Shown piece by piece: positions 58,484 through 64,000 of a DNA stretch of 64,000 nt (within the stretch, counting starts at the first letter, position 1; every line of letters begins with the position of its first letter). Both the position numbers and the translations under genes were made by a program. The stretch covers positions 107,982 to 171,981 of the forward strand of contig SJOL01008837.1 of NCBI GenBank assembly GCA_004794785.1, given 5' to 3'. The notes under the pieces are model-generated. The model worked only from the letters and a program-made list of their open reading frames with translations, searched no databases and was not told the DNA's origin. Source of the stretch: Opisthorchis felineus. Taxonomy: Eukaryota; Platyhelminthes; Trematoda; Opisthorchiida; Opisthorchiidae.

Positions 58484-59155
58484 CTGCCAAGTGAATTCGA
58501 GTACCATGTATTTAGGCAATGCTTTGCGATTGAGAGGCAAATTTCCGAAGTCTTGTTACCCATACAAGATATTTGAAACTGAATTTAGCCATTGTAATCA
58601 AGAGTACACACGGGCATTGCACATCAGTGAACAGTGCCGTACACTATCGTCCTCACTTCAGTCACATCTATTTTATTACATTTATTGTGGCATTTTACTA
58701 GATAAAAAATCCGTGATGTATAACGAGGCAATTTGGATTCCTTGAGTAGATAACGACAGGCTTTAAAGAAGCAAAATTCTTAGATTGGGACTAATAAAAA
58801 GATGCATTAAAACCCTCCTTGGATTCCAAAAGCCATAAACTATAAGATTGCAAATCATATTCCCATTGCAAGATTCCCATCTGCTCTGTCCGAAAATCAT
58901 AAAAAATGAGCCACCGCTCGTGACTCAAGGGTTGGAAAAGCTAGAAGTGGATACGTAGCTTGTTTGAAAACTAAATCAGATGAGCACTACTTATAAGATT
59001 CCCTGCGCGTTTTTTTGCAGTCAGTAAGCAATGTTCCATATCACCACTTGTTTTTACATTCCTAAATAGCATTCTGACATAACATGACTGTGCTCAATAA
59101 TATGATCGGAAGAAAGTGGGGTTGTCGATAAGGATGAACTAAATGCCTTTGAAGG
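58484..59155. other. Unassigned stretch
   Basis: No supported feature. Confidence 0.3.
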
Positions 59156-59428
59156 TTAGTTTTTAATGCAAGTATACCCTAGCTTATTTGCGTACGCTAA
59201 ATTGGAATCAACGCTCCACGATGTATTATTTGTTGCTGTACAACACAACACATCACAGATGGTCGTACTACCTCTTGATGAAACACAAGGAAAAAGAGCG
59301 CAGAACACCCAAACTATATGTGGAAGCAAATTGAGTAACCAATAGAAATTAGCACGAGGAACACCTGACGGAACATTCATGAGTAGGGATAGTAATAACA
59401 CAGTAACACAGCAACAGCAGTAACACAT
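59156..59428 (-). CDS. Candidate short membrane or secreted protein
   Basis: ATG at 59428, 90 codons. The N-terminus MCYCCCCVTVLLLSLLMNVP is signal-like. A second hydrophobic stretch (FYWLLNLLPHIVWVFCALFP) follows, then a Cys/Ser/Thr-rich tail. A donor-like CAG|GTGTTCC after codon 20 would make it a signal-peptide first exon. The Cys run comes from a TGC/TGT-rich DNA stretch, so caution is needed. Confidence 0.2.
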   Translation of the reverse strand: MCYCCCCVTVLLLSLLMNVPSGVPRANFYWLLNLLPHIVWVFCALFPCVSSRGSTTICDVLCCTATNNTSWSVDSNLAYANKLGYTCIKN

Positions 59429-59787
59429 AGAAAACGTTCAACTTCTGGCAGGAAACTAATAATTTACTCTAAACATGAACACCACAAAACGTTATTTCTT
59501 GTGAATATCATTATAAAATAATACAATTTGACGGTAATTTTTTTATTGATCTTGATCATCATACACATTAATTGGGATAATACGCAATTGTTGATGATAT
59601 TAACAATGAATTGTAGGTAAGATCTTATTCCTGATTTTGGGCACAGTACAAAACATTAATTAAAGACTACCTATTCAATTTGTCCATCCCCCCTCGAAAT
59701 GAATAGATGCTAACTAAGTCCTTATCTCTCTAGAAGTTTGTTTTAAACAATGCTTTTAACCAGAGAAATGACCACGTTTACCTGTAT

Positions 59788-59830
59788 GACATATTGTACA
59801 TATTTATCGGTCCTCTACCGACTTCATCAG
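59788..59830 (-). ncRNA. Degenerate hammerhead-like motif
   Basis: CTGATGA (59830-59824), then a strong stem II TCGGT/ACCGA with an AGAGG loop, then TAAA in place of GAAA, a weak ATAT/ATAT stem III, and GTC (59790-59788). The core has lost the essential G, so it is probably inactive. A relic of a hammerhead repeat is the best explanation. Confidence 0.35.
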
Positions 59831-60766
59831 CACCACTGAATCATTGAACTTTCTCTCTAACTAGCCATCATTTCTTGTGAGCATTTTATTTGGAAAAGAC
59901 CACCTACGTTTATGTGCTTTTGCGTCATACCTGAGTGTCTTAATGACCTACAGCCCAAAAATTTCTTTGCAGATCACTGGCTACCGAGTTATCTTCCTGA
60001 CTTTCCTCTGTCACGCAGGTCTTCAGCTATGTATTCCGGCAGTCAACCGTGAATTCCGCGTCAGCCATCATTTCTAGGCCTGGCGGTGAACTACTAACCC
60101 TTTAGCTATTATCATGAGGTTGACAGAAAACCATTACAGCGAATAGTCCAATAGTTCTAATAAGGTCGGGAGATTAGACGCCCTCAAGCTTCCGAATAAC
60201 AGTGATAATTAGAAGTATTAAAATGATAATGCAGGGATGTTCATCTTTGTTATTCACGGTACGCCGTTGCTAATGAACATTTCTTGCAGGTGGGTTATTG
60301 CTGGATTTTGCTGGAGTTTGACTAGATCAATATGGTGGCAAAGCTCCGTTTCACAAAAATTTACTGAAAATCTCCGTATACGACCGAAAAATAGACAAAC
60401 ATTCTGACAATATATACGAGAGAGGCGCTGAATACAGCAATTTTTGCTCAGACAGTAAACCTATCCAGAAGCCTAAGTATCGATATTAGTACGGTAACAT
60501 TTCACGCCAACCCGCTGTGTGTAAGACCAACTTAACGTTTTTAAGTGAGTCAACCATAGTCATTGTGGAAATGTTCAAGGTTAAAGCAGAGGAATGTCCA
60601 CTAGAATTTTAGGTGTATCAAAAGGATGCCAGAGATGCGCACTTATTTTAAGACGATTGTTGATCGTTTTTGATAGCTTATCATTGTGTTCCTGCCTAAC
60701 TATTAAAGCATGCCTGAAATCTTTAGGATTGTTCTTAGTCTATAGAGCCATACACTGGTTTTTCAG
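59831..60766. other. Unassigned stretch
   Basis: No supported feature. Confidence 0.3.
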
Positions 60767-60815
60767 CCGAGGTTTAGGAATAGCTGGCGCTTATGCGTAC
60801 AAAGGACATCCATCT
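60767..60815 (+). CDS. Candidate 49-nt exon
   Basis: Acceptor CACTGGTTTTTCAG and consensus donor GTAAGT (60816). With one leading base it reads RGLGIAGAYAYKGHPS. The frame is open upstream to an ATG at 60597, so a larger first exon is an alternative. Unrecognised. Confidence 0.22.
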
Positions 60816-61119
60816 GTAAGTCAGCAGTAAAATCTACGAAAGTAAAACAATGGTGATGTGAAGCCAGTAAATAACTTGCTGTTAGCTGGCATCTTTATGA
60901 ACAGGCTGGTTGAATTGAGTTGAAGTCTAATTTGGCAAACTCCATTTTATAATGTTGTTGTGCGTAGTAGCAGAACGTGTGTCTTTCTCCGAAAGAAGAT
61001 CACGAGGGTGAGTTAAATAAGCATGGATTTGAGATGGCTTTGAAATAATCTACGCAACAACAATAAATAGACTGTCCTTCATCTAGAAATAGTTTGGGAC
61101 ATACCAGTCCCTATTTTAC

Positions 61120-61288
61120 CGACTGACGAACAACATAACTCTGAATCCTTTCTCGAAGTACTGATTATCTGGCACAACTTTTTTTGCATATTTTCGTCAG
61201 AGAACAATCGTTCCTTTTCGTCGAACGAGTCATCCTGTTGGAATATCAAGTCCTGTCTCAAACGGTTTTGAACACTGACTACAATATC
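61120..61288 (-). CDS. Candidate internal exon, charged helical segment
   Basis: Phase-0 start after CCACAATGAG; ends after a first codon base at a GTAAAA donor (61119). Reads DIVVSVQNRLRQDLIFQQDD, then SFDEKERLFSDENMQKKLCQ and a Ser/Cys-rich end. The Asp/Glu/Lys/Gln-rich helical composition is unlike A+T-driven chance frames. The acceptor is mediocre. It joins in phase to the candidate at 62071-62201. Product unknown. Confidence 0.32.
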
Positions 61289-62070
61289 CTCATTGTGGAA
61301 TTGCAAGCCGTGCGCCAATTGTCATTGTAGTATCTCTGATTCACACCAAACGACAAGCGCACACTACTGACGTCTTTCGTTTGTTTCAGAACTCTACCCC
61401 GGTTGTTTCAGATAGCGCGTGCCCTCAGGATGTGGGACTAACCACCATCAGGATTATAGATTCCAGCCTTTTCTTATACAAACTACTAGCCTTTGGTTTG
61501 GCTTGAGATGTTGCACACACCAATGTGAGCTGGTTTTTAACGTACCGACGGTGCGTGTCAGAACTAACTGTGTTGACAAGAAAACATTTGGCGTCATTAC
61601 TAGGACAAAACAATTCTCAAGGGAAATACGACGACTCAGTTAGCAGGCGACTAATTCTTAGCCGAGGGTGTGAATTATGTTACCTCCGCCACAGGTGCTT
61701 TTAAGTTTAGACATGGTCATCGAATCCAACGCTCAAAAAAGGAAATTGAAACTATAGTTTCATTTCTGATGGAGACAGACATTAAGAAAATATACAAAGT
61801 AGAAACCATTCTATCGTTTTTCAAGTAACTGAACGACTTTTCCTTAAAAATCTCTGGAAACGTGAGGAAGGCTGTTTTTTGAAGGCAGAAAAGGCATGGT
61901 AGTTTGCAAGTGAATAATAAAATGCAGCCAACATTATTACATCACTCTTGGTTTTACGTCATTGGTGACCAATAATTATTTGATATCAACTGGTGCAACC
62001 TAGGTCTTCTCGGTTTTCATCAACTCTGACGAGTACAAAATACTCTATTATTGTTATCTTCAACACTTAC
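61289..62070. other. Probable intron between the 62.1 and 61.1 kb candidates
   Basis: Overlapping frames at 61419-61643 on both strands are chance-level. Confidence 0.25.
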
Positions 62071-62201
62071 TGTCCTACAAAGAATGCTCCGAAAATCTTG
62101 GTTCTGCATCGTAAAACAATGCATCCAAGGAACTAGTATGAGATTCGGCCGCATAAAACTCCGTTTAAGAATTTGGAACCGTGCACAATGTCTTAACAAA
62201 G
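62071..62201 (-). CDS. Candidate internal exon, basic hydrophobic segment
   Basis: Acceptor GGTTCACCCAATTAG and consensus donor GTAAGT (62070-62065). Two leading bases and 43 codons: LLRHCARFQILKRSFMRPNL, then ILVPWMHCFTMQNQDFRSIL and CRT. Ends in phase 0, matching the 61288 start. Product unknown. Confidence 0.32.
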
Positions 62202-63503
62202 CTAATTGGGTGAACCGAATCTTGCGGTAGGTTTGACAGTGGCAGACCGACAAAATGTAGTTATGACCCTTCTAGACAGGTTTGGGTAAATTTGACTCCT
62301 GAAAATCAGCAGAGATTTTATCACAACTTTTAATTCGGCAGGCTTTAGGAACAAACCGGTCCAAGAAACGTATTTATCATCTCAGTCAGTAAAGTTGATG
62401 AATCTTGTGCGAAATTTACCCGGATGTTCCGCTTCGTCAGCAATACTAGTAGCTTAAACCCATTCTTAAAACCACAGGTTTATTCAACCGTAACGGCTAA
62501 CTCAACTTGAGTTTGTTCAATAACTGTGAATCAGTACCCACGCGTGGCTAGCAGCAAGTCGGAGGGGTGTAGGTAAAAAGTACTCAACTCTGATAACACT
62601 ATTGAATAAGCTCTTACGTTTAATCGTCCAACGACCACTTACAAAACCATCTAAACTGGGCAGACGAAGAAAAATTCACCAGTAGATTTTATCAGATATT
62701 CCTGATGTTGCTTAATGTCTTGTCGCTAGTTCAAAATAAATGGGTCCGGATAATCGAACAAAATTTTAAATCACTTCCCAGCGTTGTATCCAGCTGCGAA
62801 AACAAGTTGACGTATTGCAAAATACCTCTTCACAAAGATTTTATGAAATCTACATTTGTACAGCCACTTTGGCAGTAAACGTCCAGGACAATAGCTTTAT
62901 GACTATGCTGGGATAAGAGTGCACACAAACCTCATAAAAAGCGTCTTCTATTAAATGGTGATCAAGACAAGAAGTTTTCATGGTTTGCATGCCAATTGCT
63001 TACGGACAAACGACCGCAAGAGAGTAAATAACCTCAAAACAGCAAGTTGGCAATGCCAATTTTTAAGTTACATTCCAAGGTATCTATGAAGAAAACAACA
63101 ATGAAGTTAGACAGGCCATTTCTGATGTTAATGATGATGCTGTTCATATTTGTGACGATCATAATAAGCATCCGAAGTGATTCATAAAAATCTCCTGTTC
63201 TGCAATAGTAAGAGGGTTTTATTGCATGAATAGCTATTAGTGGACTGGCGAATTGTTACGATTACTGTTGATAACCATAAACACTGTAGCAAACGCTACG
63301 TATATTCCTTAGAAATTATTACTGTGAAAGATTATGTTCTGCTGAGATATCAATTTTTTAAGGATTACGTTAACTTATAGTATCATCATTCCGTATGCAA
63401 TAGAAGACTTTGAAGTGGCAAACTAAATCGACTACATTTTTTACCCACTGAAAGCTGCGATCCGAAATGGTGTTCAACGTAAGTTACGTATCTGAAACTT
63501 TAC
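62202..63503. other. Unassigned stretch
   Basis: A+T-rich, no supported feature. If the flanking candidates are one gene, a further exon must lie here to correct the phase. Confidence 0.25.
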
Positions 63504-63564
63504 CAACAACTACGTAAGTTATATAAAAGTTGTCTCAGTGAAATTTCCAGAGATTGTTTTGATC
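63504..63564 (-). CDS. Candidate 61-nt exon
   Basis: Very good acceptor (CCTTCCTTAATTTTCGCAG) and donor GTAAAG. Only the frame with two leading bases is open: SKQSLEISLRQLLYNLRSC. Short; possibly an upstream exon of the 61-62 kb minus-strand candidates. Confidence 0.22.
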
Positions 63565-64000
63565 CTGCGAAAATTAAGGAAGGTCGGATAGGCGTACACA
63601 TAAAAACAATGGTTATTGTTTCTGAAAAGTACACGAAGGTTTCTATTTGAAGATCAACACTTTTATAGATTATAAATCGGTTGGTAAATTGGGACGAACT
63701 TCTGGTCAACTGCTCGACCTAAAGTGAAATTACCAAACTTTTGAACTTTCAAATCTCTTTACTGGTATCCAAGTGTCGCCCATGGTAACCAACATTTCCG
63801 GATATTAGTCATGCCTCGAATTATAATTCAACGCTGGTTGAAGAAAGGAATGATCAAATTAGATAGAATTCATCCCATCGAGTCGTTTAAAGGTTTAGCT
63901 TTGCTACCTGATTGGTTTGGCCATCAAAAGTCACCCATTATAATCCTAAATTCTTGCTGAATGAGTTATGACATGCCTCTTATGAAGGATAATCTAAATG
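63565..64000. other. Unassigned end of window
   Basis: No supported feature. Confidence 0.3.

Noticed and set aside
1..64000. CRISPR arrays, bacterial operons, phage genes, rRNA, complete tRNA genes
   Set aside because: No regular spacer-repeat array, no gene-dense coding, and no rRNA or closed tRNA clover-leaf was seen.

Overview
The window looks like eukaryotic, intron-rich, A+T-rich animal DNA, most probably from a parasitic flatworm (a fluke-like platyhelminth). The basis is the reading frames of two decayed LINE copies of a type common in flatworm genomes, tRNA-derived SINE-like elements and hammerhead-ribozyme-like motifs of the kind known from schistosome SINEs and metazoan retrozymes, and exon-like islands in long non-coding sequence. 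There are no operons, ribosome binding sites or other bacterial features. Genus and species cannot be read from this.

For base composition like this, I estimate that the number of open frames of 60 or more codons is about what chance gives. Open-frame length is therefore real evidence only for the PDZ exon (1428-2018, minus) and the LINE-derived frames (48.8-55.5 kb). All other exon calls rest on splice-site quality, phase and amino-acid composition. They carry low confidence and should be read as hypotheses.

Layout. 1.4-2.0 kb: one solid minus-strand exon with a PDZ domain that most resembles a MAGI-type scaffold. Weaker minus-strand exon candidates at 18.6, 19.5, 20.5, 37.3 and 41.5 kb could belong to the same or neighbouring long-intron genes. 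4.3-7.8 kb: a dispersed repeat family, a large inverted repeat, and a minus-strand hammerhead-like core at 7301-7341 between two repeat units about 290 bp apart, plus a tRNA-like SINE fragment. 5-32 kb plus strand: several phase-consistent small-exon chains (5.1-6.4, 8.7-9.1, 24.7-26.4, 30.9-32.1 kb). 12.9 and 22.6 kb minus: two short frames with signal-peptide-like starts.

44-47 kb: a TA microsatellite next to an ambiguous base, a candidate plus-strand exon pair, and a tRNA-Ser-like SINE with a decayed hammerhead core. 48.8-55.5 kb: a visibly G+C-richer block holding two non-LTR retrotransposon copies in divergent (head-to-head) orientation, both inactivated by stops, frameshifts and deletions. 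56-64 kb: another SINE-like fragment, a degenerate hammerhead, and minus-strand exon candidates at 58.4, 61.1, 62.1 and 63.5 kb.

No complete host gene can be assembled with confidence. The most notable system is the set of small repeats combining pol III-type promoter motifs or tandem units with hammerhead-like cores.
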